Positions 8,952 to 18,768 of a stretch of 64,000 nucleotides of DNA are shown here, piece by piece. The notes beneath the pieces are model-generated. The model did no database searches. It was not told the DNA's origin and saw only the letters and a program-made list of their open reading frames with translations. Positions within the stretch are counted from its first letter, which is position 1, and every line of letters begins with the position of its first letter. A program made the translations under genes and the position numbers. Origin of the DNA: Candidatus Zhuqueibacterota bacterium (GTDB taxonomy: Bacteria; Zhuqueibacterota; Zhuqueibacteria; Residuimicrobiales; Oceaniaggregativiventaceae); contig WJME01000304.1 in assembly GCA_014728115.1 (NCBI GenBank), forward strand, positions 62,001 through 126,000. Reading direction: 5' to 3'.

Positions 8952-9653
8952 ATGAGAGATTCGATAATTTTGGAAACAATTAACTTGCACAAGGTGTATA
9001 AAATGCCTGATGCCGCTGATGTGCATGTCCTCAAAGGAATCGATATGCAAATCCGCGAAGGTGAAATCGTCACGATATTGGGACCATCAGGGGTCGGAAA
9101 AAGCACTTTGCTGCATGTTATCGGAGCCCTGGACCGGCCGACCCAGGGAAGCGTAAAAATCGATGGCCATGATCTCTCGCAACTCGATGATGACCGGCTG
9201 GCTCTGTTTCGGAACAAAACTGTGGGATTTGTGTTTCAATTTCACCACCTGCTTCCGGAATTCACGGCCCTGGAAAATGTCATGATGCCCGGCATGATCG
9301 GTGCAGCCGGCCAGACAGACCTCAGGGCCAAAAGCTTGAATCTCCTTGCGCAGGTCGGGCTGGAGCATAGAGCTCATCACCGGCCACAGGAACTGTCCGG
9401 CGGTGAACAACAGCGGGTGGCCGTGGCCCGGGCAATGGTCAATCGACCTCGCCTGATCCTGGCTGACGAGCCTTCAGGCAATCTCGATGTGCATACGGCA
9501 GAGTCTTTGCACGAGTTATTATGGAGCATTAGCAGGGATTTTAAACAAACCCTGGTGATCGTCACCCATAATCAAGAACTCTCGAGGCAAGCTGATCGTT
9601 ATATCGAATTATACGACGGCAAAATCAAAACCAATCAAATTAAAAAACACTAA
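8952..9653 (+). CDS. lolD: LolD-type lipoprotein-releasing ATPase
   Basis: ABC ATPase driving the two permeases just upstream. About 233 residues with Walker A GPSGVGKST near residue 42, Q-loop in FQFHHLLPEF (the LolD/MacB-type FQ.H.LLPEF), signature LSGGEQQRVAVARA, Walker B LILADEPSGNLD and H-loop TVTHN-like IVTHNQE. A TTG at 8946 would add two residues, but AGGA at 8940-8943 sits eight bases before ATG 8952, so ATG 8952 is preferred. Ends the operon. Confidence 0.88.
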   Translation: MRDSIILETINLHKVYKMPDAADVHVLKGIDMQIREGEIVTILGPSGVGKSTLLHVIGALDRPTQGSVKIDGHDLSQLDDDRLALFRNKTVGFVFQFHHLLPEFTALENVMMPGMIGAAGQTDLRAKSLNLLAQVGLEHRAHHRPQELSGGEQQRVAVARAMVNRPRLILADEPSGNLDVHTAESLHELLWSISRDFKQTLVIVTHNQELSRQADRYIELYDGKIKTNQIKKH

Positions 9654-10010
9654 ACCCTGTCAACGGTAAGAGTTTTAATTGTGTCGGTACAGTCTATACT
9701 GGCATGGTAATTGAAACAATTAGAATTGTGGGGACAAACGCCAATTCTAACGATTAACGCTTTGCTCTTATTAATAATAAACTTAACGACATCCCGACAA
9801 CAGTTGATTGTGTCATTAAATACGAACAGTTTGTATCAATATCGTACTCTTGAATACTATTTTGGAATAAGCCCCTGATACAGAAATGTTGAAACAAACT
9901 GTTGCATGTCGCTGTTAACTAAAGAGCAGGATGACAAAAATTAGGTCTTGATAATGTGAAACGAACGTGCTATTTTTAGATAGGCGTTAACAGGAACCTG
10001 AGGAGAAGAA
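9654..10010. other. Intergenic region upstream of clpC
   Basis: 357 bases without a credible gene. It is AT-rich; the only signal I support is the clpC promoter near its right end. No clear terminator hairpin was found after the lolD-type gene. Confidence 0.5.
9948..9976 (+). promoter_or_regulatory. Probable clpC promoter
   Basis: TTGATA (9948-9953) and TATTTT (9971-9976) are spaced by 17 bases and lie 34 bases upstream of the clpC ATG, which has a strong GAGGAGAA ribosome binding site. I saw no CtsR- or CIRCE-type operator next to it. Confidence 0.45.
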
Positions 10011-12485
10011 ATGAAAAATAACTTTTCAAGCCGTGTCCAAATGGTGATACAATTTGCCAGAGACGAAGCACTGAGACTCGGACACGACTATATTGGCACC
10101 GAACACTTGCTTTTAGGACTCATCCGTGAAGGTGAAGGGATTGCCATCGAAATTTTGCAATCTCTGGGGTGCGACCTGGATGAGGTCAAAGCAGCGATCG
10201 AAGATGCAGGACGTGCCTCAGGGGATACCATGACCATCGGCAATATTCCCTTTACGAAACGTGCCGAAAAGATACTCAAAAGCGCCTATGTTGAGGCCGA
10301 TCGACATAAATCAGATATTATTGGTACCGAGCACTTGCTTTTAGCCCTGGTCAAAGAAAGAGAGGGCCTGGCTGCTCAGATTCTCAACAGTTTTGGTGTC
10401 ACACACGAAGCCGTAAGCCAGGAACTGGATCGCCTCTTGCAGGGCGCTCCGTCCAGCCAGAGCGAAGGCGAAGCTGCTGCCGGAAAATCGCAAACTCCGG
10501 CTCTCGATCATTTTGGTCGCGATCTCACGGAACTGGCCCGCAAGGAAGAGCTGGATCCGATTATCGGTCGCGAAAAAGAGATCGAGCGCGTGGCCCAGAT
10601 CCTGAGCCGTCGCAAAAAGAACAATCCGGTTCTGATCGGTGAACCCGGCGTCGGTAAAACCGCCATCGCCGAAGGCCTGGCATTGCGTATCATCGAAAAA
10701 AAGGTCCCTCGTATCCTCTATAACAAACGGGTCATTACCCTGGATCTGGGTGCCATCGTGGCCGGAACCAAATATCGCGGTCAATTCGAAGAGCGCATGA
10801 AAGCGATCATGAATGAGTTGGTCAAAGCCAGGGATATCATTCTTTTTATCGACGAATTGCATACCATTGTCGGTGCCGGCGGCGCATCCGGTTCTCTGGA
10901 TGCCTCGAATATGTTCAAACCGGCTCTGGCACGCGGTGAATTACAGTGTATCGGCGCCACCACACTGGACGAATATCGCCAGTATATCGAAAAAGACGGC
11001 GCTCTTGAACGCAGATTCCAAAAAGTACTCATCGACCCGCCCAATCTCGAAGAGACCTTTGCTATTGTCAAAGGCCTTCAAACCCGCTATGAAATGCATC
11101 ACCGCGTCAAATACACCGATGAAGCGGTACGGTCGATTATTCAGCTCTCTGATCGCTATATCACCGATCGTTATCAACCGGACAAATCCATCGACGTGCT
11201 CGATGAAACCGGGGCCCGGGTGCATCTGGCCAATATTGTGGTTCCTAAAGAGATCACCCAGCTGGAAGAAAAGATCAAAAAGGTCCGGGGAGAAAAAGAT
11301 ACGGTCGTGCGATCTCAGAATTTCGAAAAAGCCGCTCTGTTGCGCGACCAGGAAAAGCAGATGTCACGCGAGCTCGATCAGGCCAAACATAAATGGAATG
11401 AAGAACAGGAAACCCAATATGCCACAGCCGGTGAAGAAGATGTGGCCGAAGTCGTCTCCATGATGACCGGCATTCCGCTGCAACGCGTGGCACAGTCCGA
11501 ATCGAACCGCCTGCTGCATATCCGCGATGAACTTAAAACCCGGATCATCGGCCAGGATCAGGTGATCGATATGCTGGCCAAGGCGATCCAACGTACGCGC
11601 GCCGGACTCAAGGATCCGCACCGGCCCATCGGGTCGTTCCTGTTTCTGGGGCCCACAGGCGTCGGCAAGACACAGCTGGCCAAGGAACTGGCCAAATACC
11701 TGTTCGAAACCGAAGATGCCCTGATCCGGCTGGACATGTCCGAATTTATGGAAAAATTCTCGGTCTCCCGCCTCACCGGCGCGCCTCCGGGCTATGTCGG
11801 CTATGAAGAAGGCGGACAACTGACCGAAAAAGTGCGGCGCCATCCTTACTCGGTGGTGCTGTTCGATGAACTGGAAAAAGCACATCCCGATGTGTTCAAT
11901 CTGCTGCTGCAGATCCTTGATGAAGGCCATGTTACCGATGGATTGGGTCGCAAAGTCGATTTCAAGAATACCGTGCTCATCATGACCAGCAACCTGGGTG
12001 CTCGGCAGATCAATAAACAGACCTCATTCGGGTTCGGCACGCAAAAGCTCACCGAAGAGAGTGAGCACGAAAACATGCGTGAACGGATCTATGAAGAGGT
12101 CAAGAAACTGTTCAATCCGGAATTTATCAATCGCCTGGATGAGATCGTGGTATTCAGACAGTTGAACAGAGAAGATATGGTCGAGATCATCGATATCGTT
12201 CTCGACGAAACCCTGATCAAGCTGTCGGACCGTGAGATCACCATCGAATTGTCGAAAAGCGCCAAGGAATTTCTCGCTGACAAAGGATTCGATCCGGTGT
12301 ATGGCGCGCGCCCACTCAAACGCACCATTCAGCGCTATATCGAAGATCCACTGGCCGAGGAACTCCTCAAAAGCCGGTTCTCTGATGGCTCGGTGGTCAA
12401 GGTGAAAAAGAAAGGCGATAAACTCGAGTTCAACGAAGGCAAAAAATCGGTCGCGAACAAGAAAACAAAGCAATACAACCAGTAG
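10011..12485 (+). CDS. clpC: ClpC, AAA+ unfoldase of the Clp protease
   Basis: Hsp100 unfoldase that feeds substrates to ClpP. The 824 residues contain a double Clp-N repeat (about 1-145, with two GTEHLLL motifs), AAA+ domain 1 with Walker [10 protein letters not shown] and Walker [10 protein letters not shown], a UVR-type middle helix region (residues about 420-460, [12 protein letters not shown]), AAA+ domain 2 with Walker [10 protein letters not shown] and Walker [12 protein letters not shown], and the C-terminal ClpB-D2-small domain. The UVR segment separates ClpC from ClpA and ClpB. Single-gene unit between its own promoter and a terminator. No clpP or mcs genes nearby. Confidence 0.95.
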   Translation: MKNNFSSRVQMVIQFARDEALRLGHDYIGTEHLLLGLIREGEGIAIEILQSLGCDLDEVKAAIEDAGRASGDTMTIGNIPFTKRAEKILKSAYVEADRHKSDIIGTEHLLLALVKEREGLAAQILNSFGVTHEAVSQELDRLLQGAPSSQSEGEAAAGKSQTPALDHFGRDLTELARKEELDPIIGREKEIERVAQILSRRKKNNPVLIGEPGVGKTAIAEGLALRIIEKKVPRILYNKRVITLDLGAIVAGTKYRGQFEERMKAIMNELVKARDIILFIDELHTIVGAGGASGSLDASNMFKPALARGELQCIGATTLDEYRQYIEKDGALERRFQKVLIDPPNLEETFAIVKGLQTRYEMHHRVKYTDEAVRSIIQLSDRYITDRYQPDKSIDVLDETGARVHLANIVVPKEITQLEEKIKKVRGEKDTVVRSQNFEKAALLRDQEKQMSRELDQAKHKWNEEQETQYATAGEEDVAEVVSMMTGIPLQRVAQSESNRLLHIRDELKTRIIGQDQVIDMLAKAIQRTRAGLKDPHRPIGSFLFLGPTGVGKTQLAKELAKYLFETEDALIRLDMSEFMEKFSVSRLTGAPPGYVGYEEGGQLTEKVRRHPYSVVLFDELEKAHPDVFNLLLQILDEGHVTDGLGRKVDFKNTVLIMTSNLGARQINKQTSFGFGTQKLTEESEHENMRERIYEEVKKLFNPEFINRLDEIVVFRQLNREDMVEIIDIVLDETLIKLSDREITIELSKSAKEFLADKGFDPVYGARPLKRTIQRYIEDPLAEELLKSRFSDGSVVKVKKKGDKLEFNEGKKSVANKKTKQYNQ

Positions 12486-12530
12486 CGTCTTAGCCTTTGC
12501 GCCAAACAGACTCGAATTGTATATCACTCT

Positions 12531-12568
12531 ATCCCGTGTCAGGAATGTTCCTGGCATGGGATTTTTAT
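12531..12568 (+). terminator. Rho-independent terminator of clpC
   Basis: A 15-base stem (12531-12545 with 12548-12562, two G-U pairs, two-base loop) is followed by TTTTATT. It lies 46 bases after the clpC stop. Confidence 0.75.
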
Positions 12569-12619
12569 TGCTCATGATCCAGCCGGACAGGCGACCTAAA
12601 TTTTTAAGGCACCACCCTA

Positions 12620-12868
12620 GGGTCGGACCTCAGAGGTTTGCTGTTTCTTTTGGATTTATGAAAAATTCGGCAAAAGTGGCAGGCCATAAACCTTTGAAAA
12701 CATTAACCTAAAATATTCAAGATGCTTGTTTTCGAGGCTCAAAATAAGGGCATTGCATCGATAATAAAAAGGCCATTTCACGGGGGTAAAAACAGCCACT
12801 TAAACCGGTTCAAACGACTTTTACAACACCTAAAGCATTGTTTTTATGAAACCGCTGAGGTCCGACCC
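12620..12868. repeat. MITE-like element with 20-base terminal inverted repeats
   Basis: GGGTCGGACCTCAGAGGTTT at 12620-12639 is matched in inverted orientation at 12849-12868 with 19 of 20 bases. The 249-base element has no coding potential. I found no obvious target-site duplication. A diverged left end recurs near 13566. Confidence 0.6.
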
Positions 12869-12880
12869 CGAAACTGCGCT

Positions 12881-12953
12881 AGCCTCCGGGAGGTTTGGAC
12901 CGTCGAGCACCATTCTGCGAGAGACCGTGCTCGATGAAAGCCTCCCGGAGGCT
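12881..12953. repeat. Nested hairpin built on CCTCCGGGAGG
   Basis: AGCCTCCGGGAGG (12881-12893) pairs perfectly with CCTCCCGGAGGCT (12941-12953), and inside it TCGAGCAC (12903-12910) pairs with GTGCTCGA (12927-12934). Half of the same unit recurs near 13511-13545. Confidence 0.6.
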
Positions 12954-14057
12954 GGGTTATGGACTGTCTCTAAAATTTCTAGTCTCGTGCGATTTTTTGT
13001 TTTAACCTCCGGGAGGCATCGGATCCTCGCCATTTTCTGACATACGCCGCCCCGTTGGGGCTTGCTCTTATCATATATACGAATGAAAGAGGCAAATACC
13101 CTACCGGGAAAGGAAAATTTTTTGGGAGGATGATGCTGATTGAATTACGAATTTAGAATGAAAATTTAAATCCAGGCGAGAACCGGCAAAGAGGGTGATC
13201 AAACGCAGCGACTGATGATTTTCAGCATAATTGCATATTCCGGTAAAAGTTGCCACTGATTCCGGTTCAAGGCTGCCACCTGTTTTCTTTTAGCTTTTGA
13301 CAATTTTAAATTATAGGGGGGGGCAGTTTTCAGCCGGTTATCGATTTAAAATCGCCGGTCAAACCCTTACCATAAGGGCTCAATTTTCTTCTTTGGATCC
13401 ATTTGGTACAGGAGATAAAAACCTCGCCAGCGTTGGCATGGGGATTTTATTTTAAATACCGCTGTAATTAGAGGCAGTAAAAAACCTTTCGGAGAATCAG
13501 GGTAGTTACACTAGCCTCCGGGAGGTTAGGACCGGCGAGCACCGTCCTGCCGCATCCATCAGGGTCAAACCTCACATGCATGTGGTTTCTTTTGATTTAT
13601 AAAAAAACATCGAGCCATAAAGGATTGAGGAGACGAGTCTGTAATATTTAAAAAGCGTATTTTCAAGGACCGTTGAACACATTAGGGGCTAATCGTTGGT
13701 TTGTATCTATCGACTATAGAGCTTTTTCCCATATCCTAGCGAGGCGCGATCGCGCCCTGGGTCATGCATCGGATAATATCAAAAAGCAAACCGATCTGCA
13801 AAACACTATCGCGCTAAAAAAGAATTGCGGCATGGCCCAGGGGGAAGCGCGGCCGAGCCCGCGTAGGATCCTGACCACGCGGCCAGTGAATCATCTTCAG
13901 GAATCAAAAAAGCTCCACAGGTTGATATTCTCTCTGAAATGATAAAAGGCGGCCGCGGGGACAGAGCCGGAGCGGCCCCGCATCAAAAAACCGGCATATT
14001 GGTTCGGTTACTCTGATATCATTTGTTAAACAGTTAAACAATTAAACACTTAAACGC

Positions 14058-15572
14058 TCACTCCCGTTTCATCCGTCCCTCCTCATCACTGGAAATCTCG
14101 CCACGAGCCTCGATGGTTGCGATCACCTCATCCGCAATCAGCAATCCGGTATCAACCACCCGGTCCTGCGGCACAAAGCCGAGATAGCGCTCGGCCCGGC
14201 CCATGACAAAATCGACCGTGGTCCCGGTATAGGTGGCTTTTGCATCGACAGGTTCGCCGTTTACCCGGGCGCTGACGATCTCGGCCTCGCCATCACGGCC
14301 CTGGCGAAAGATATAATGCAATCCCGACACCTGCAACACCCCGTGCTCGCCGTCGAGTGCTGCAGCGGCATTGTGTTGTATCAGATCCAGCAACTGCTCG
14401 CCGGTACAGGCAAATGTCACCAGGGTATTGGAAAACGGCAGGATCTCGGCGATATCCAGCTTGCGGATGGGACCCGCAGCCAGGTTCTTGCGCAGCCCGC
14501 CGCTGTTGATGATCGCAAAATCGGTGCCGGTGGTGGAGCGCATGACATCGCTGACAAAATTGCCGAGATTGCTTTCGCCACGGCTGTTGCGTTGCCAGTC
14601 GGTCAGTAACGTGCCGATGATACGACCGTAATCGGCAGCGATCATGTCCTCATAGCGATCCACCATGAGCTGCAATTCCATGTTGGGTTTGACCACATCC
14701 GCTACCCAGGTGTCGATCAGTTCGTAATCATAAGAGGCAATGCTATCCCCGGCCACGCTCAGGGTCAAACGTCCCAGATTGCTGGTCTTGGACCCGGCCT
14801 GCACAAGCAAGATGCCATTGACCGTCTCTGCCCGCGTCAGACGCGTATGGCTGTGCCCTCCGATAATGACATCCACGTCTGTGAGTTGCCGGGCCAGCTC
14901 CCGGTCCTGGTCCACGCCCTGATGTGTCAGCACCACAACGAGATCGGTCTCGTCATCCACCTTGTTCACCCAATCCTGCACTTGTTTGGCCGGATTCAGC
15001 ACCTCCACGCCCTGCAGATTCTTGGCATTGACCACATCGGCCAGATCGGATAATAGCACGCCCACCACGCCGACGGAGAGATCACCCCTCTTGTAGACCT
15101 TGCCGGCAAGGGGCGCCAGGGACTGTCCGTTCAAGTTGACATTGGCAGACAGAACGTCAGCCTCGAACAGATCGATAAGGGCTTGCAGATTGTCGGTACC
15201 CTCGTCGAATTCGTGGTTGCCGAGGGTCACGGCGTCATAGTCCATGAGGTTCATCATTTTGACAAATCCGCCTCCCTGCGCGCCTTCCACCTCGATCTTG
15301 CTCAACGGCGTGCCGGTCATATAATCCCCGGCATCCAGCAAGAGCACAGGTGAATATTTCTGACGCAGCACTTGGATGTGAAAATCCAGTGCCACCATCC
15401 CGCCGATCAAGGGCTTTGGGTCGCGATCCATCCAGTTGGCGGTCATGGGAATATATTGGGTATGCATGTCATTGGTATGCAATATCGTAACAGTGCCGGC
15501 ATTCTGCGCCTGCGGCTGGCACCCCAGCATAACGAAAATCATCACAAAACCGGCAATCAATGTCTTTTTCAC
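14058..15572 (-). CDS. 5'-nucleotidase / metallophosphatase family lipoprotein (UshA-like)
   Basis: Periplasmic or surface nucleotide-hydrolysing enzyme of the two-metal calcineurin-like superfamily. About 504 residues: lipoprotein signal with lipobox VMLGC (near residue 18), metallophosphatase domain with motifs TNDMHTQ, DAGDYMTGTP, GNHEFDEG and GGHSHTRL, and the C-terminal substrate-binding domain with NSGGLRKN. The start is probably GTG at 15572 because AAAGGA lies six bases upstream; TTG at 15578 would abut that site. Monocistronic. Substrate could be nucleotides or UDP-sugars; the sequence does not decide. Confidence 0.87.
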   Translation of the reverse strand: MKKTLIAGFVMIFVMLGCQPQAQNAGTVTILHTNDMHTQYIPMTANWMDRDPKPLIGGMVALDFHIQVLRQKYSPVLLLDAGDYMTGTPLSKIEVEGAQGGGFVKMMNLMDYDAVTLGNHEFDEGTDNLQALIDLFEADVLSANVNLNGQSLAPLAGKVYKRGDLSVGVVGVLLSDLADVVNAKNLQGVEVLNPAKQVQDWVNKVDDETDLVVVLTHQGVDQDRELARQLTDVDVIIGGHSHTRLTRAETVNGILLVQAGSKTSNLGRLTLSVAGDSIASYDYELIDTWVADVVKPNMELQLMVDRYEDMIAADYGRIIGTLLTDWQRNSRGESNLGNFVSDVMRSTTGTDFAIINSGGLRKNLAAGPIRKLDIAEILPFSNTLVTFACTGEQLLDLIQHNAAAALDGEHGVLQVSGLHYIFRQGRDGEAEIVSARVNGEPVDAKATYTGTTVDFVMGRAERYLGFVPQDRVVDTGLLIADEVIATIEARGEISSDEEGRMKRE

Positions 15573-15628
15573 TCGCAATCCTTTCGATTTGAAATTCAGA
15601 TAGATCTATGTTTTGCCTCAAAAATTCT

Positions 15629-15787
15629 CTCGCCAGGACGCCATGGCGCAAAGAAAAAACAGAGTTGAAAATGCGGAGAAAATTGATATTAGATCTGCGA
15701 TTTTCATGTCATTATCTTAATTTGTAATCTCGCACATATCTTTGTATCATAGCAAGAGCTTTTCTTGGTGGCCTGGCGTCTTGAGAG
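15629..15787. repeat. Inverted-repeat element in the divergent 15573-15904 gap
   Basis: The 332-base gap between the divergent nucleotidase and NUDIX genes holds an imperfect inverted pair: CTCGCCAGGACGCCATGGCG near 15629-15659 and its rough complement at 15759-15787 (TTTCTTGGTGGCCTGGCGTC). It belongs to the same family as the better-preserved pairs at 52451-52620 and 58315-58447. I could not fix promoters here. Confidence 0.45.
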
Positions 15788-15904
15788 AGTTTTCATTGGC
15801 CAATAAACAGCACAAACTCAAATTTCACAATCATCCGTATACAACTCTGGCAGTTATCCTCGAAATTCCTTATTTTAGTTGAATCATCACGATTTGGAGT
15901 CATC

Positions 15905-16510
15905 ATGAAAGTAGAGATTCTGCACAGCGAACGCATATTCGAGGGCTTTATCAATCTGGATAAAGCCAAAATCCGGTTCGAACAGTTCGACGGCACCTTG
16001 TCGCCGCCGGTGACGCGCCTGAACGCCCATCGCGGCGATGCAGTGGCCGTACTGCTGTACGATTCAAAGCTGAAAACATTCACCTTTGTCCAGCAATTCC
16101 GCTACCCCGTCTATACCACCGAGCCGGACAATGCCTGGGTCATCGAGGTGGTGGCAGGATCTGTGGAAGGCGGGGATGATCTCATCACCACGGTCTGCCG
16201 CGAGGTACATGAAGAAGTGGGGTATCACGTCGAACCGCACGAACTCATAGACCTGGGAAGATGCTACCCGAGTCCGGGTGGCACCTCGGAGCGCATTTTC
16301 ATGTATGCCATCGATGTGACGGACAAGCTCCGGTCAGGGGGCGGAGGCGGACTGGCCGAAGAAGCTGAAGATATCCGGTGTGTGGAAATGGACATGCAAA
16401 CCGCATTCGATCAGGTACAGACCGGACACATCTGCGACGCCAAGACCCTGTTGACCTTGAACTGGTTCGAAAAAGAGAAATGGCCTACCATTCGCTCTCG
16501 TCAGGCATAA
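15905..16510 (+). CDS. NUDIX hydrolase, ADP-ribose / nucleotide-sugar pyrophosphatase type
   Basis: Probably cleaves a nucleoside diphosphate sugar such as ADP-ribose or GDP-mannose to two monophosphates. The 201 residues carry the NUDIX box near 78-100, AGSVEGGDD...REVHEEVGY; the REVHEEVG core is complete but the first conserved glutamate of GX5E is an aspartate here. FVQQFRYPV and the CYPSPGGTSERI segment are typical of the NudF/NudK group. The last 26 bases overlap the convergent nucleotidylyltransferase gene. Monocistronic. Confidence 0.88.
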   Translation: MKVEILHSERIFEGFINLDKAKIRFEQFDGTLSPPVTRLNAHRGDAVAVLLYDSKLKTFTFVQQFRYPVYTTEPDNAWVIEVVAGSVEGGDDLITTVCREVHEEVGYHVEPHELIDLGRCYPSPGGTSERIFMYAIDVTDKLRSGGGGGLAEEAEDIRCVEMDMQTAFDQVQTGHICDAKTLLTLNWFEKEKWPTIRSRQA

Positions 16511-17696
16511 TATCTTTTTTCACCACCTCACCGGGCAGTGTGCTCATGCCGGGCCACAGCTTTCGCCCCGGATAAAGGCTGGTATGAATCCCGGTTTGTG
16601 AGCCATCAGAGATAATGGCCCCCAGCTTTAACCGCTCGGTATTGACCAGCTTGCCTTTGATCATGGATTGCACCGGCTCATCGTCATGGCGTTTATTGGC
16701 TGTGATCGTACCGCCCCCCAGATTGCAGTTGGTGCCGATGACCGTATCACCTACATAACAGAGATGGCTGACCACGGAATTATCCATGAGGATGGAATTC
16801 TTGATCTCTACTCCATGTCCGATGCGGCAGTTGTTACCGACCGAAGTATTGCCCCGGATATAGCAATTGGGACCGATCACGCAATTCTCACCAATGATCA
16901 CCGGACCTTCAATATACGCTCCGCTCTTGATGGTGCTGTTTTTGCCGATCTGTACCACACCATGGATTTTCGCTCCGGGCTCGATATCGCCATAGGTCAG
17001 CGATTCGGTCATCTCGGGCATGAATTTCTCCTGATGCTTGAGCAGATCCCAGGCAAATCCGGTGGGCAGCCAGAATCCCTGAATCGGCAGCACCTTGAAT
17101 TCGGTTTCCCGGGCCGTCTCGAGAATCGCATCCACGATCTCGATCTCGCCGCGCACGCTGGGTTTGGTGTGTTCGATTTTGGTAAAAATATCCGGCGTAA
17201 ACGAATAACAGCCGATATTGACCAGGTCGCTGACAAACTCTTTTGGTTTTTCCACCAGTTCCAGTACTCTGTTCTGCTCATCGACCTTGTACACCCCGTA
17301 AAGCGAGGGATCTTTGACGCGTTTGACCAGAGCCCCGTTTTCCAGCCTGACCAGTTGCTCCAGATCTTGTCGCGCAAACAGGTCATCCCCGTTCATGGCC
17401 ACAAAACGTCCCCGGATATGGGGTTTGGCCTGCAGAATGGCATGACCGGTGCCGAGTTGCTCTTTTTGCTCCTGGTAGACGATTTTAATGCCTCTATAAT
17501 CATCCCCCATCACCTGTTCGATCGACTCTTTCATATACCCGACGATCAGAATGACCTCATCGAAAATCCCCACCATCTGGTCGAGACTGTGCTCGATCAA
17601 CGGCCGGTTCATAAAGGGCAGCAAGGGCTTGGGACGGGTCAATGTCAGTGGATACGTTCGTGTACTCTTGCCCGCGACCATGATGACAGCTTGCAT
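16485..17696 (-). CDS. Sugar-1-phosphate nucleotidylyltransferase with left-handed beta-helix domain (GlmU-like)
   Basis: About 403 residues. The N-terminal Rossmann-like transferase domain has AGKSTRTYPLT and PKPLLPF, the NTP-binding signature with Ser in place of the usual second Gly, and MNGDDLF for metal binding. From about residue 245 come hexapeptide repeats (IGENCVIGPNCYIRG, IGHGVEI) ending in GGGTITANKRHDD, like the acyltransferase half of GlmU. This resembles the bifunctional archaeal-type enzymes making UDP-GlcNAc or dTDP-sugars. ATG 17696 is chosen over an upstream start at 17813 because it begins the conserved domain and has AAAGGAT in front. Confidence 0.85.
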   Translation of the reverse strand: MQAVIMVAGKSTRTYPLTLTRPKPLLPFMNRPLIEHSLDQMVGIFDEVILIVGYMKESIEQVMGDDYRGIKIVYQEQKEQLGTGHAILQAKPHIRGRFVAMNGDDLFARQDLEQLVRLENGALVKRVKDPSLYGVYKVDEQNRVLELVEKPKEFVSDLVNIGCYSFTPDIFTKIEHTKPSVRGEIEIVDAILETARETEFKVLPIQGFWLPTGFAWDLLKHQEKFMPEMTESLTYGDIEPGAKIHGVVQIGKNSTIKSGAYIEGPVIIGENCVIGPNCYIRGNTSVGNNCRIGHGVEIKNSILMDNSVVSHLCYVGDTVIGTNCNLGGGTITANKRHDDEPVQSMIKGKLVNTERLKLGAIISDGSQTGIHTSLYPGRKLWPGMSTLPGEVVKKDIMPDESEW

Positions 17697-17771
17697 AATG
17701 AATCCTTTCGATTGTAATGATCGGCACAATATAAGCCATTTAAAGATGATAATCAAATATTCTTGCAAACT

Positions 17772-17854
17772 GTTGAATCGTTTAACTGTTGAATTGTTGA
17801 ATCGTACGAGCAATCAAACCTATATTAAACAGTTAAACGTTTCAACAATTCAAC
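17772..17854. repeat. Inverted repeat in the 17697-17997 gap
   Basis: GTTGAATCGTTTAACTGTT near 17772-17790 is the inverted counterpart of AACAGTTAAACGTTTCAAC near 17829-17847. Strings of the same TTAAAC/GTTGAA type occur at 14024-14055. Nothing else is supported in this 301-base gap. Confidence 0.5.
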
Positions 17855-17997
17855 ATCATACAATTCTTATAGCCAACGAGCTGGCTAGCAATCATGCCTT
17901 AGCAATGATAAAGGCTGCAAAATCCCGCCGAAATTTGAAATATTGCAAATTTATGGTTATGTTACAGGTGAGGGAATAAAAAACAAGGAGGCATGGT

Positions 17998-18471
17998 TTG
18001 AGTACTGGAAAGCAAAATTACTGGTTATTCAAAAGCGAACCTTATATCTATTCCATCGATGACCTGAAAAGAGATGGAAAAACCCACTGGGAGGGTGTTC
18101 GAAACTATCAGGCGCGCAATTTCATGCGCGACGACATGCGAAAAGGCGATTTGATTTTATATTATCATTCAAATGCCGATCCACCAGGCGTTATTGGAAT
18201 TGCCCGGGTCGCAAAAGAAGCATATCCCGACCATTTATCATGGGATAACAAAAGCAACTATTTCGATCCCAAATCGAGCAAAGAGAATCCCAGATGGGTC
18301 ATGGTGGATGTGGAATTTGTGGAAAAATTCGATCGGCTGATTCCACTCGCTGAGCTGAAAAGACATCCGGATCTGAAAGAGATGATGGTGGTCAAACCCG
18401 GCATGCGGCTCTCGATCCAACCGGTCGAGGAAAAGCATTTCAAGATCGTTCACGATTTAGGTACATCATAA
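17998..18471 (+). CDS. EVE domain protein
   Basis: Single EVE domain of the PUA superfamily, 157 residues, starting with YWLFKSEP and containing the conserved WEGVRNYQARNFMR segment, GDLILYYHS and the late PGMRLSIQPV. EVE domains bind modified bases in RNA or DNA; the cellular role of stand-alone bacterial EVE proteins is not settled. The start is TTG 17998 with AAGGAGG six bases upstream; the nearer ATG at 17993 is out of frame and stops after two codons. A strong terminator follows. Confidence 0.9.
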   Translation: MSTGKQNYWLFKSEPYIYSIDDLKRDGKTHWEGVRNYQARNFMRDDMRKGDLILYYHSNADPPGVIGIARVAKEAYPDHLSWDNKSNYFDPKSSKENPRWVMVDVEFVEKFDRLIPLAELKRHPDLKEMMVVKPGMRLSIQPVEEKHFKIVHDLGTS

Positions 18472-18503
18472 ACAAGCCATTTTTTACATTCCTCATACAA
18501 GCA

Positions 18504-18542
18504 CAACACCGCCCGGCACATATCGCCGGGCGGTGTTGTTTT
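18504..18542 (+). terminator. Strong hairpin after the EVE gene
   Basis: A perfect 14-base GC-rich stem (18504-18517 with 18525-18538, seven-base loop) is followed by TTTTAT, 33 bases after the stop. Confidence 0.75.
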
Positions 18543-18569
18543 ATGGCAACCCTTTTAAGGGAAAATTTG

Positions 18570-18604
18570 CAGATCTTGCAGGGTTTAGAAACCTGCAAGA
18601 TCTG
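18570..18604. repeat. REP-like palindrome, CTTGCAGG family, copy 1
   Basis: CAGATCTTGCAGG (18570-18582) pairs perfectly with CCTGCAAGATCTG (18592-18604) around a nine-base loop. A sibling lies at 18769-18799. These repeats fill most of the 425-base gap 18472-18896. Confidence 0.65.
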
Positions 18605-18633
18605 ACTATTGACGCTTGGGTTCGATAACCACA

Positions 18634-18686
18634 GGGGCGGCAGAGCCGCCCGGCTGCATTCCCAGCCAGAGGCTGGGAACGAGATG
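18634..18686. repeat. Interspersed repeat with GTTCCCAGCC palindrome, copy 1
   Basis: Contains GGGCGGCAGAGCCGCCC and TTCCCAGCCAGAGGCTGGGAA palindromes in a row. The same composite occurs inverted at 35434-35503, about 17 kb away. Confidence 0.65.
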
Positions 18687-18768
18687 GCGAGTGGCGGCGT
18701 CCACATCCCAATGCTCGCTGCTAAAGTCTCCTGCAGTGGCGTCTCTCCCCAAACTCTGCAGTCGAACC

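Larger units (their letters stand above)
12569..14057. other. Gene-free, repeat-rich spacer
   Basis: About 1.5 kb with no reading frame that looks like a protein. It contains a MITE-like element (12620-12868), a nested hairpin (12881-12953), four copies of the palindrome CCTCCGGGAGG (one inverted), a GCCCCGTTGGGGC palindrome near 13049, and a diverged partial copy of both elements near 13511-13680. GC-rich inverted sequences near 13950-13981 may terminate the minus-strand nucleotidase. The A/T-rich string near 14024-14055 (repeats of TTAAAC) resembles the repeat at 17772-17854. Confidence 0.6.

Noticed and set aside
8111-9217. Long minus-strand frame antisense to the second Lol permease
   Set aside because: Shadow of a well-supported gene; no motif of its own. 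The same applies to long antisense frames at 38699-39583, 16668-17717 and 49596-50321.
12517-12937. Two short plus-strand frames (12517-12711 and 12722-12937)
   Set aside because: They run across the clpC terminator and the inverted-repeat element, have no ribosome sites and no protein-like composition.
13673-13942. 89-codon plus-strand frame starting at TTG
   Set aside because: It lies in decayed repeat DNA, has no ribosome site and no recognisable domain.
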